From Clostridiales bacterium (lineage in GTDB: Bacteria > Bacillota_A > Clostridia > Oscillospirales > Oscillospiraceae): a stretch of DNA of 64,000 nt. Where the stretch lies: NCBI GenBank assembly GCA_004553625.1, contig SFKX01000001.1:1-64000 (forward strand). Reading direction: 5' to 3'. Position 1 is the first letter of the stretch. The number at the start of each line of letters is the position of its first letter. Shown one piece after another: positions 51,814 through 58,855 of this stretch. Made by a program: the position numbers and the translations under genes. The notes below the pieces were generated by a model. That model was not told the DNA's origin and searched no databases. It saw only the letters and a list, made by a program, of their open reading frames with translations.

Positions 51814-52727
51814 ACGAACACAGACTCTCAAACTGCCTTGAAAACATCGACCCGCGCTTTATAGACGAGGCCGCCGACTACAAAAAGAAAAGCCGCGGGC
51901 GCGGCGTATACTACTTTGCCGCCGCGCTTGCAGCCTGCGTATTGCTCGTTATTGCGGCGCAGCTGCGCCCGGCCGGCGTCGCGGACCCAGGACTCACCGC
52001 CGTGCCGCCCGCTGAGACCGCCGCCGCGTCGTCCGCCCAAGGCGTATACGTCCCGGCCATAGAGCTGCCCGAGGCGGAACCCGGCGTCGCCATGGACATG
52101 ATCGCCTGCGTCGTCTACGAGGGTACGGTCTACACCCAGGGCGAATGGCTCGACGACGCCTCCGCCCTCGTCGGGGAGTACCTCGGCCGCGCCACGGGCA
52201 GCATCGACGAGTGGTCGGACGAGTCCGACTACGTTGAGCTCGCCGGCACCATGTCCGGGGACATCTACACCGTCAGGGGATACGACCCGGACTTCCGCAT
52301 CTGCTGTCTCAACGACGACGGCTCCGCCATGCTGCTCGAGCGCCTGAACGGCATCAGCCTCGACACCGGCGCGGACCTCTTCGACACGCGCCTGCATCTG
52401 GCCGAGCGCATGGAGTCCGTCAGCTGGCTCACGCACGAGGACTGGAACGAGGCCCGGCGCGAATTCAGGGAGCTTTCCCTGCCCGGGGACACCGTCTCCG
52501 CCTTCCTCGACGAGCTCTGCGCCGGGAAGTTCGTCTACCTCTGGGAGACCGACCGCGACATCTACGACAGCGCCGTCCAGGGGCATCTGTTCATTTCCAT
52601 GTCCGACGGCACGACAGTCGAGCTCCGGCTCATCGAGGGCGGCTATGTGGGCTACCAGGGCCTGGGCTGGTACTTCGTGAAAATGCCCGGCGCGGTCTTT
52701 GACGCCGTGCTCGCCGCCTGCCGGTGA
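51810..52727 (+). CDS. Single-pass membrane protein, probable anti-sigma partner (DUF4179-like)
   Basis: A 305-residue protein. The short cytoplasmic N-terminus (LSNCLENIDPRFIDEAADYK) is like that of clostridial anti-sigma proteins that pair with ECF factors. One membrane helix sits at about residues 35-51, then a Pro/Ala linker and an extracellular beta-rich domain (CVVYEGTVYTQGEWLDDASA, GYVGYQGLGWYFVKMPG). Start overlaps the sigma stop. The function is inferred from this pairing; the outside domain is not one I recognise with certainty. Confidence 0.7.
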   Translation: MNEHRLSNCLENIDPRFIDEAADYKKKSRGRGVYYFAAALAACVLLVIAAQLRPAGVADPGLTAVPPAETAAASSAQGVYVPAIELPEAEPGVAMDMIACVVYEGTVYTQGEWLDDASALVGEYLGRATGSIDEWSDESDYVELAGTMSGDIYTVRGYDPDFRICCLNDDGSAMLLERLNGISLDTGADLFDTRLHLAERMESVSWLTHEDWNEARREFRELSLPGDTVSAFLDELCAGKFVYLWETDRDIYDSAVQGHLFISMSDGTTVELRLIEGGYVGYQGLGWYFVKMPGAVFDAVLAACR

Positions 52728-52728
52728 A

Positions 52729-53556
52729 TCAGCCGTTCTGTACCTTTTTCTTCCTTTTGAGCGTAAGCGCCGTCGTAAGAGGGCGCTTTTCGCTTTTGCA
52801 CTCGAAAAAGGCCACGACGGAGAACACGACCGCCCCGATGAAGTTGACGAAGAGGTCCTCCATCGTGTCGTAGAGCCCGATGTCCAGGAACCCGCCCAGG
52901 CCCAGAGGCACCTCTCCGGAGCCCGTGACGAGGATGACGTCCTGTATGTCCTTGACGGTTATGGGTATGTTGCTGTTCGTCGGGTCCAGGCTGACGGAGC
53001 TTATCTGGTTCACGATGGTGTCCTTCTGCATATCAAGCAAAAACAGCTTGTCGGCCGAGAGCTCGATGAATTCCCAGAGGATGCCGATGGTCATGGAAAA
53101 GCAGAAGGCGGTTATCGCCAGGTAGCCCGGAGAGAGCTGGACCTTCACGTTGTCGCTTCGGTTGAGCAGATCGACCAGCGAAAAGCCCACCGCAGCGCAG
53201 AGAAAGCCGGAGGAAGTGTGCAGTATCGTGTCCCAGTTCGAGTACTTTATGAAATACGATTGCAGCTCGCCAAGTATCTCCGCCGCAAACACGAACACGA
53301 AGATGATGACCTCGAGCGCGGTGGGGATGTCTATGTTCAGCTTGTTCTCCACGAACTGCGGCAGCAGGTAGATCACCAGCACCAGCACGCAGACGAAAGC
53401 GCTCTCAATGTCGCCGCGGAGGATGCAGCGGATGAGGATAAGTATGACGATGAAGCGCAGGACGACATAGGTCCAGAACGCCGCCGGTTCCTCCTTTCTC
53501 TTGCGGAGCAGGGCTTTACGCTTGTTCTCCCTGCCCTCAGAGAGCTTTTTCTTCAT
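52729..53556 (-). CDS. Polytopic membrane protein (DUF2238/YjdF-like)
   Basis: A 275-residue protein with a basic N-terminus (RKALLRKRKEE) and about six or seven helices. The stretch SNWDTILHTSSGFLCAAVGFSLVDLL, with histidine between helices, and SMTIGILWEFIELSADKL resemble the WD..LH..SG and LWE..E patterns of the YjdF/DUF2238 group. Function is unknown. Its start overlaps the end of the TVP38-type gene, so the two form a small operon convergent with the sigma operon. Confidence 0.7.
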   Translation of the reverse strand: MKKKLSEGRENKRKALLRKRKEEPAAFWTYVVLRFIVILILIRCILRGDIESAFVCVLVLVIYLLPQFVENKLNIDIPTALEVIIFVFVFAAEILGELQSYFIKYSNWDTILHTSSGFLCAAVGFSLVDLLNRSDNVKVQLSPGYLAITAFCFSMTIGILWEFIELSADKLFLLDMQKDTIVNQISSVSLDPTNSNIPITVKDIQDVILVTGSGEVPLGLGGFLDIGLYDTMEDLFVNFIGAVVFSVVAFFECKSEKRPLTTALTLKRKKKVQNG

Positions 53557-54205
53557 TTTGCTTCCCCTTTCTGTTTTTCCTGGACTTCAGCACGATCCAG
53601 GACGCCGCGATGCACGCCAAGTCTATGCCCAGACATATCAGAACCGGTCCACTGGTCGGGTCCAGGTCTCTGCCGAGCAGGGTGTAGAGCACCATCGTCG
53701 GCAATATCCCTATAAAGCTGCTCGCCAGATACTGCCAGTAATCCATCCTCAGCGCGCCGAAGAAAAGGCCGAGAATGTCGTTCGAGAGGTTCGTAACGCG
53801 CAGCACCAGCGAGACGAGGAAGAGATTGTCCCTGTTTCCCTCGTAGACCTCGCCAAGTTTTTTATATTTCTTCAGCAGCTTGTGCGCCGCCTCGCCGCCC
53901 GAGGCCCGGCCCGTGAAGTACGGCACGCTGATGCAGATGACAGAGCCCACCGCGTTCACGATGAGAGAAAGCGGCGGCTCAAACACGATGCCCACCGCCG
54001 TCGCCACCACGCCGTAGAGCACGAAAACCGTCTGGCTCTTCACGGCATAGGCAAGCAGCGCCACGACCACCGCCAGCGCCGTGTTCTTCGGCGCGTAGTT
54101 CGTCAGCATCTCGACCGTCACGCCGTCTCCCGCCAGCATCAGCGCCGCGGCTCCCGCAACCAGGCAGAGCATTATGACTATGGGGATATACTTTTTCAGC
54201 TTCAT
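53537..54205 (-). CDS. TVP38/TMEM64-family (DedA-like) membrane protein
   Basis: A 222-residue membrane protein of the SNARE-associated/VTT group, with about six hydrophobic segments. VTT landmarks are GVVATAVGIVFEPPLSLIVNAVGSVICISVPYFTGR and RDNLFLVSLVLRVTNLSNDILGLFFGAL-type sequence with FIGILPTMVLYTLLG. Relatives move lipids, including undecaprenyl phosphate or PE, across the membrane. I use the ATG at 54205 with AGGTG upstream; a GTG at 54223 would add six residues. It overlaps the next gene by 20 bp. Confidence 0.82.
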   Translation of the reverse strand: MKLKKYIPIVIMLCLVAGAAALMLAGDGVTVEMLTNYAPKNTALAVVVALLAYAVKSQTVFVLYGVVATAVGIVFEPPLSLIVNAVGSVICISVPYFTGRASGGEAAHKLLKKYKKLGEVYEGNRDNLFLVSLVLRVTNLSNDILGLFFGALRMDYWQYLASSFIGILPTMVLYTLLGRDLDPTSGPVLICLGIDLACIAASWIVLKSRKNRKGKQNEEKAL

Positions 54206-54311
54206 CCTCAGCACCTGACTCACAAATTCTAATACAGTTTAGCAGATACGCCCAGTAAATGCAACAGCGGCGCAGCAAAATGCCGGTTTTCGTGCACATC
54301 CTCCACCGGGC

Positions 54312-54340
54312 TTGCGCCGCGCGGAATTCGCTGTTATAAT
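54312..54340 (+). promoter_or_regulatory. Candidate promoter of the second ABC-F gene
   Basis: TTGCGC (54312-54317, 3 of 6), 17-bp spacer, TATAAT (54335-54340, 6 of 6). It would give a leader of about 200 bases before the ABC-F start codon. Confidence 0.5.
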
Positions 54341-54347
54341 GCTTGCA

Positions 54348-54548
54348 AGAACATTGAAAAGGGTGGGAAGATGCGGAAGTAATCTGATCCCGAACTGAGC
54401 CAGTCCCGAGGCCCGTCTGCGCGGCGGGTCGGGCTCGCCATGCCGGATCAGATACGCCCTCTGCCGCCGCCCTTTTTTGGTACGGCCGCTCTTTGCGCGT
54501 CTGCGTCCCGGCTCACGGGGCAGATATATGCAAAGGAGCGGTATTTTT
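54348..54548 (+). promoter_or_regulatory. Structured leader with upstream ORFs, candidate attenuator of the ABC-F gene
   Basis: About 200 bases with no ordinary gene. A tiny ORF (ATG CGG AAG TAA, 54371-54382) follows AAAAGGG. Its stop runs into ATCTGATCC (54382-54390), which pairs perfectly with GGATCAGAT (54445-54453), enclosing further stems (GAGCC 54397 with GGCTC 54432; CCCG/CGGG arms). GC-rich GCCGCCGCCC then leads into T6 (54473-54478), like a terminator 3' arm that could pair with GGCGG (54423) instead. A second ORF from ATG 54440 reads MPDQIRPLPPPFFG through the T-run. This is the anatomy of ribosome-stalling attenuation, but I could not fold it by computer. Confidence 0.5.
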
Positions 54549-56075
54549 ATGCTCACCATAGACAAACTCAGCATCGTCCACCGGCGCGACCTCCGCGAGA
54601 TAATGCGGGACTTCTCCCTCCACCTCGGCCCCGGCGACAGGGCCGTGCTCATAGGCGAGGAGGGCGACGGCAAGTCCACCCTGCTCCGGCTCATACGCGA
54701 CCCGGCCCTGGTTGAGGGCTATGTCGAGTGGACGGGAAGCATCTCGCCCGGCGGGCGCTGCGGCTGGCTGCCTCAGGAGCCGGACCGCACGCTGCTCGAC
54801 CTGACCGCGAGGCAGCTATTCGAGTCCTCCCCCGGCTTTGCCCGCATGAGCCCCAAGGAGCGCGCCGCCCTCGCCGCGGAGCTTGAGCTGGACCTGGACT
54901 TTTTCAGCTCCGGGCGCCAGCTGCGCCAGTTCTCCGGTGGGGAGCGGATAAAAATGCAGCTTGCCTGCATCGCCGCTGAGGATCCGGAGCTCTATCTCCT
55001 GGACGAGCCCTCGAACGACCTGGACCTGGACGCGCTCGAGTGGCTGGAGGGCTTCATCCTCAGCCGCCGGGAGCCCATGCTCTTCGTCTCCCACGACGAG
55101 ACGCTAATAGAGCGCACGGCCAACGTCATTGTCCACCTCGAACTGCTGCGGCGCAAGACCCTGCCGCGCGCCACAGTCGCGCGCCTGCCCTACCGCGACT
55201 ATGTCGAGACGCGCTTTCGCGCCCTTGCCCGGCAGGAGCAGGCCGCGCGCAAGGAGCGCGAGGAATTCGACAGGCGGCTCGAGCGCTACAGGCAGATCCG
55301 CCAGACGGTGGAGAGCGCCCAGGCCAAGGTTTCGCGACAGGACCCGCACGGCGGGCGGCTGCTCAAAAAGAAGATGCACTCCGTACAGTCCATGGGCCGC
55401 AGATTTGAGCGCGAGCGCGCTGCCCTAACCGCCCTGCCCGAAACAGAGGACGCCATCTTTCTCTCCTTCCCCTCCGAGGTCTCAATACCCGCCGGGAAGC
55501 GCGTGCTCGAGCTCAACCTGCCACTGCTCGAGGCGGGCGGCAGGCCCCTGGCCAGGGACATAGAGCTGCGCGTCACCGGCCCGGAGCGCGTCTGCATCGT
55601 CGGCGCGAACGGCGCGGGCAAGACCACCCTCCTGCGCCGCATAGCCTCCGAGCTCCTGCCCAGGCGCGACATCCGCGCCGCCTATATGCCCCAGGACTTC
55701 GGGGAGCGCCTTGACACACGCCGGAGCCCCGTCGAGCTTCTGAACGTCTCCGGCAGCCGTGCCGAGGAGACCAGGATACGCTCCGTCCTCGGCAGCCTGC
55801 GCTACACCTCCAGGGAGATGGAGCACCCCTGCTCCGAGCTCTCCGGCGGCCAGAGGGCCAAGCTGCTCCTCGCATCCATGGCTATAGAGGGCGCGGACGT
55901 CCTCATCCTCGACGAGCCCACGCGCAACCTCTCCCCTCTCTCCGGCCCCGTCGTGCGCGAACTGCTCCGCAGCTTCCGCGGCGCCATAATCAGCGTCTCC
56001 CACGACAGGCGCTATATCGCGGAGGTCTGTACCGCCGTCTATGAGCTCGGCCCGGGCGGTCTCTCGCGTATTTGA
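54549..56075 (+). CDS. ABC-F family ATPase, antibiotic-resistance-type (ribosome protection) candidate
   Basis: A 508-residue twin-ATPase without membrane segments. NBD1: Walker A GEEGDGKST, signature FSGGERIKMQLA, Walker B YLLDEPSNDLD, SHDETLI. NBD2: GANGAGKTT, LSGGQRAKLLLA, LILDEPTRNLSPLSGP and SHDRRYI; both sites look competent. DEPTRN(L/F)SP is a mark of a clostridial ABC-F branch that includes ribosome-protection factors. The inter-domain linker is long, basic and helical (RRLERYRQIRQTVESAQAKV, GGRLLKKKMHSVQSMGRRFER). ATG at 54549 follows AAAGGAG. The leader with candidate attenuator fits drug-inducible control; which drug, if any, is unknown. Confidence 0.85.
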   Translation: MLTIDKLSIVHRRDLREIMRDFSLHLGPGDRAVLIGEEGDGKSTLLRLIRDPALVEGYVEWTGSISPGGRCGWLPQEPDRTLLDLTARQLFESSPGFARMSPKERAALAAELELDLDFFSSGRQLRQFSGGERIKMQLACIAAEDPELYLLDEPSNDLDLDALEWLEGFILSRREPMLFVSHDETLIERTANVIVHLELLRRKTLPRATVARLPYRDYVETRFRALARQEQAARKEREEFDRRLERYRQIRQTVESAQAKVSRQDPHGGRLLKKKMHSVQSMGRRFERERAALTALPETEDAIFLSFPSEVSIPAGKRVLELNLPLLEAGGRPLARDIELRVTGPERVCIVGANGAGKTTLLRRIASELLPRRDIRAAYMPQDFGERLDTRRSPVELLNVSGSRAEETRIRSVLGSLRYTSREMEHPCSELSGGQRAKLLLASMAIEGADVLILDEPTRNLSPLSGPVVRELLRSFRGAIISVSHDRRYIAEVCTAVYELGPGGLSRI

Positions 56076-56136
56076 GCCGCTGCCCGCCCTTTGCCCGCAT
56101 ATCCGCCGCTAAAATCCTAAAACTCAACAGCGCCGT

Positions 56137-56170
56137 ATGACATGGTTTGCATAACTAGTTATTCTATACT
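56137..56170 (+). promoter_or_regulatory. Spo0A-style promoter of spoIIE with 22-bp spacing
   Basis: ATGACA (56137-56142, 5 of 6 to TTGACA), 22-bp spacer, TATACT (56165-56170, 5 of 6). In B. subtilis the Spo0A-activated sigma-A promoters of spoIIE and spoIIG have abnormal 21-22 bp spacing with a 0A box over the -35. TATGACA (56136-56142) matches 5 of 7 of the inverted 0A box TTCGACA. Confidence 0.5.
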
Positions 56171-56179
56171 TATGTCAAC
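56170..56179 (+). repeat. TTATGTMAAC motif, copy 13 (C form)
   Basis: TTATGTCAAC in the spoIIE promoter, sharing its first base with the -10 box and covering the likely transcription start. Confidence 0.75.
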
Positions 56180-56200
56180 TTATTCGCAGGAGGCGATGTC

Positions 56201-58522
56201 ATGGCAGGCAGGGACAAGGCAGGCGGGCCGGAGATACCGGCGAAACGTGTATCCTTATCGGGCAGGGCCGGGGCGCTTGGCGCCGCGGGCGTTTATTTTC
56301 TTACGGGCTTTTTGATGTCTGCGGCGAGATTCGCCGGGACCGCGGCTCCCTTCGGCGCGGCGGCTGTCGCCCAGGCCGGCGCGGGTCTGAACGGTGTGGC
56401 CTCCCTGGCGGGGGCCTGCCTAGGCTATCTGACCGTCGGTGGGCTGGCCTGGGGGATACGCTATGCGGCGGCCTGCGTGCTCATATTCACGGCGGGTTTC
56501 ATCTTTATCGACACAAAGGCCAGGGCGCGGCTCTGGTTCATGCCGCTGCTGACTGCCTCAGTCATGGCGGCGACGGGGCTTTTGGGCGGTCTGGCCGCCG
56601 GGGATGAGCCACTGGAGCTTCTCATGCCCGCGGTGGTGGAGGCCGTGCTGGCGGCGGGCGCGGTCTGCTTCTTCCGGGAGGCGCTCTCCATGGGCGAGCG
56701 CGGCACGGAGGCCTCGGAAAAGCGGCACGACGCGGCGGTCATCGTCTTTGCGGCCTGCGCGCTCATGGCCCTCTCGCGACTGAACATAATGGGCGTCATC
56801 TCCATTGGCCGCGCCCTGGCGTTGATGCTCGTCATGACCTGCGCGCTCAAGGGCGGCTCCCTTGCCGGGGCCGCCGCAGGCACCGCCTTCGGCCTGGCCA
56901 TGGACGCCGCAGCGGGCGGCGTGCCGGTCTTTACCATGGCCTACGCCTTCGCGGGCCTGGTGTCCGGAATGTTCTCGCGCTTCGGGCGGCTCAGCTTCGT
57001 CGTGAGCTTCATCCTGGCCAACGGCCTGGCGGTGTTCTGCGTCTGGAACCTCAGCCCCCGCGTGGACGCGCTATTCGAGGTCTTTGCAGCCTCGGTCTGC
57101 TTCATGCTGCTGCCGCCGGGACTGCTGGCCAGGGTCGGCGCGCTCATCCAGCCACTCTCCGCGGGCATGGGCGAGAGCGGCCTGCGCCGCTACGCCTCCC
57201 GCCGCGTGGAGGGCATCGCCCGCGCCTTCGGAGACGTCTCCGAGGTCGCGCGGCGCGGCGCGCAGTTCGTCAACGACAACGACGTCGCCCGCATCTTCGA
57301 CCGCGCCGCCGACGCCGCCTGCATCCGCTGCAAGCGCCGGGACGAGTGCTGGGTCAAGGGCTACATGGAAACGCTGGACGCCCTCAACCAGGCCACCGCC
57401 GCCATGACGGAGCGCGGGCTCCTCGAGGCCGAGGACATACCCGAGTGGTTCCGCGAAAAGTGCAAGGGCCTTGCCGCCTTCGTCACGGCGGTGAACGCGG
57501 AGCTGCGCGCCTCGGCCGGCAGAAAGCAGTTCCGCGCCCGTATGGAGGAGAGCCGCAGCGCCGCCTGGGGCCAGTACGAGGACTTTGCCGAGATCCTCTC
57601 CGGCGTCGCGCAGGAGCTGGGCAGCATGAACGGCGCGGACCCCCTCGCCGAGCGCAGGCTCATGCGCTACCTCCGCTCCCAGGACATCGAGGCCGACGCC
57701 GCCGTGTTCCGGGACTCCACCGGCAGGCTCCGCGCGGTCATCGAATCGGGCAAGCTCCCCGCGCTCACGAGCGACCCGGCATATCTGGACAAACTCTCCG
57801 CCGTGCTGGGCGTGCGCCTGTGCAGGCCGAACTCGGGCGCGGAGGGCCGGATGACCCTGCTCGAGGCCGAGCCGCTCGCTGTCTCCGTCGGAATAGCCGC
57901 GATGAAGAAGAAGGGCGAGAACGTCTCCGGGGACCGCGGCACCTATTTCAAAACCGACTCGGGCGTCCTCTGCGTCATCCTCTCCGACGGCATGGGCTCC
58001 GGCGAGGACGCCGCCGTCGAGAGCCGCGAGGCGGTGGAGATACTCGAGCGCTTCCTCCGCTCAGGCGTGGACCCGGCAACGGCGATGAAGATACTCAACT
58101 CCGTCATGCTCCTGCGCAACGGCGACGAGTGGGGCTACGCCACGGTGGACCTCATGTGCGTGGACCTCTTCACGGGCGAGACCTGCTTCTATAAATACGG
58201 GGCCGCGCCCTCCTATGTGCGCACGGGCAAGAGCGTGCGCCGCGTCTCCGGCGAGAGCCTTGCCGCCGGACTCATGACCGGCGAGGGCGCCGCGCCGGAT
58301 GTGGTAAGGATGCGGCTCAAGCCAGGCAGTCTGGCGGTCATCGCCTCGGACGGCGTGATAAGCGGCGACGACGACGCCTGGCTCCGCGAGCTGATGCGCG
58401 GGGACGAGGCCGACGGCGACATGAAGGCCCTGGCCAGGCAGGTCCTGCGCCGCGCAGCGGATGAGGGCGGCTCCGCGGACGACATGACGGTCCTGGCGGT
58501 GAGGGTGGACGTGCGCGCATGA
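56201..58522 (+). CDS. spoIIE: Stage II sporulation protein E (SpoIIE)
   Basis: A 773-residue membrane phosphatase that dephosphorylates SpoIIAA to release sigma-F in the forespore and also binds FtsZ at the polar septum. About ten helices cover residues 25-320. A central regulatory region follows, with a cysteine set (AADAACIRCKRRDECWVKGY) seen in clostridial SpoIIE. The C-terminal PP2C domain (about residues 560-770) has VILSDGMGSGEDAAVESREAVEILERF, ATVDLMCVDLFTGETCFYKYGAAPSYV and AVIASDGVISGDDDAWL, the metal aspartates. ATG at 56201 has AGGAGG at 7 bases. Length is slightly under the B. subtilis protein (about 827). Confidence 0.95.
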   Translation: MAGRDKAGGPEIPAKRVSLSGRAGALGAAGVYFLTGFLMSAARFAGTAAPFGAAAVAQAGAGLNGVASLAGACLGYLTVGGLAWGIRYAAACVLIFTAGFIFIDTKARARLWFMPLLTASVMAATGLLGGLAAGDEPLELLMPAVVEAVLAAGAVCFFREALSMGERGTEASEKRHDAAVIVFAACALMALSRLNIMGVISIGRALALMLVMTCALKGGSLAGAAAGTAFGLAMDAAAGGVPVFTMAYAFAGLVSGMFSRFGRLSFVVSFILANGLAVFCVWNLSPRVDALFEVFAASVCFMLLPPGLLARVGALIQPLSAGMGESGLRRYASRRVEGIARAFGDVSEVARRGAQFVNDNDVARIFDRAADAACIRCKRRDECWVKGYMETLDALNQATAAMTERGLLEAEDIPEWFREKCKGLAAFVTAVNAELRASAGRKQFRARMEESRSAAWGQYEDFAEILSGVAQELGSMNGADPLAERRLMRYLRSQDIEADAAVFRDSTGRLRAVIESGKLPALTSDPAYLDKLSAVLGVRLCRPNSGAEGRMTLLEAEPLAVSVGIAAMKKKGENVSGDRGTYFKTDSGVLCVILSDGMGSGEDAAVESREAVEILERFLRSGVDPATAMKILNSVMLLRNGDEWGYATVDLMCVDLFTGETCFYKYGAAPSYVRTGKSVRRVSGESLAAGLMTGEGAAPDVVRMRLKPGSLAVIASDGVISGDDDAWLRELMRGDEADGDMKALARQVLRRAADEGGSADDMTVLAVRVDVRA

Positions 58523-58803
58523 AAAAACAAGGTATCGTAAAGGGCGTTGCACGCCGCGTGGTCATCGTCCGTTCGCCGGACCCGAGAGTGTTCGAAGAGG
58601 CCATATTCATCGTGCGCGAGGACTTCGCCGGTTCCGGCGGAGTCAGCCGCGAGGAGGTGCTCAGGCAGGCCCGCCGCGCCGCCGGGGACTACCTGCGCGA
58701 GGCCATGCCGCCCCCTTCCCGCACCGAGCGCTGGAAGAAATGGCTCTTCATCTCCACCGCAGCCGCCGCGCTGGTCATGGCCCTCGTCATCGTACTCATA
58801 TGA
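58519..58803 (+). CDS. Small tail-anchored membrane protein co-transcribed with spoIIE
   Basis: A 94-residue protein: a basic N-terminus (MKKQGIVKGVARRVVIVRSPDPRVFEEAIFIV), an acidic/basic helical middle (SREEVLRQARRAAGDYLREA) and one C-terminal helix (LFISTAAAALVMALVIVLI). The ATG overlaps the spoIIE stop by 4 bp, so it is coupled and likely made at the onset of sporulation. I know no function. Similar short ORFs after spoIIE are found in related clostridia to my memory, but I cannot verify that here. Confidence 0.65.
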   Translation: MKKQGIVKGVARRVVIVRSPDPRVFEEAIFIVREDFAGSGGVSREEVLRQARRAAGDYLREAMPPPSRTERWKKWLFISTAAAALVMALVIVLI

Positions 58804-58806
58804 AAA

Positions 58807-58848
58807 ACGTCCCCCGGCCCTTCCGGACCGGGGGACGTCGATATTTTC
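58807..58848. terminator. Terminator between the spoIIE operon and the ABC permease gene
   Basis: ACGTCCCCCGG (58807-58817) and CCGGGGGACGT (58828-58838) form a perfect 11-bp stem with a 10-base loop; CGATATTTTC follows on the plus side and TTTTTCA on the minus side, serving both convergent operons. Confidence 0.75.
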
Positions 58849-58855
58849 TCCGCTG

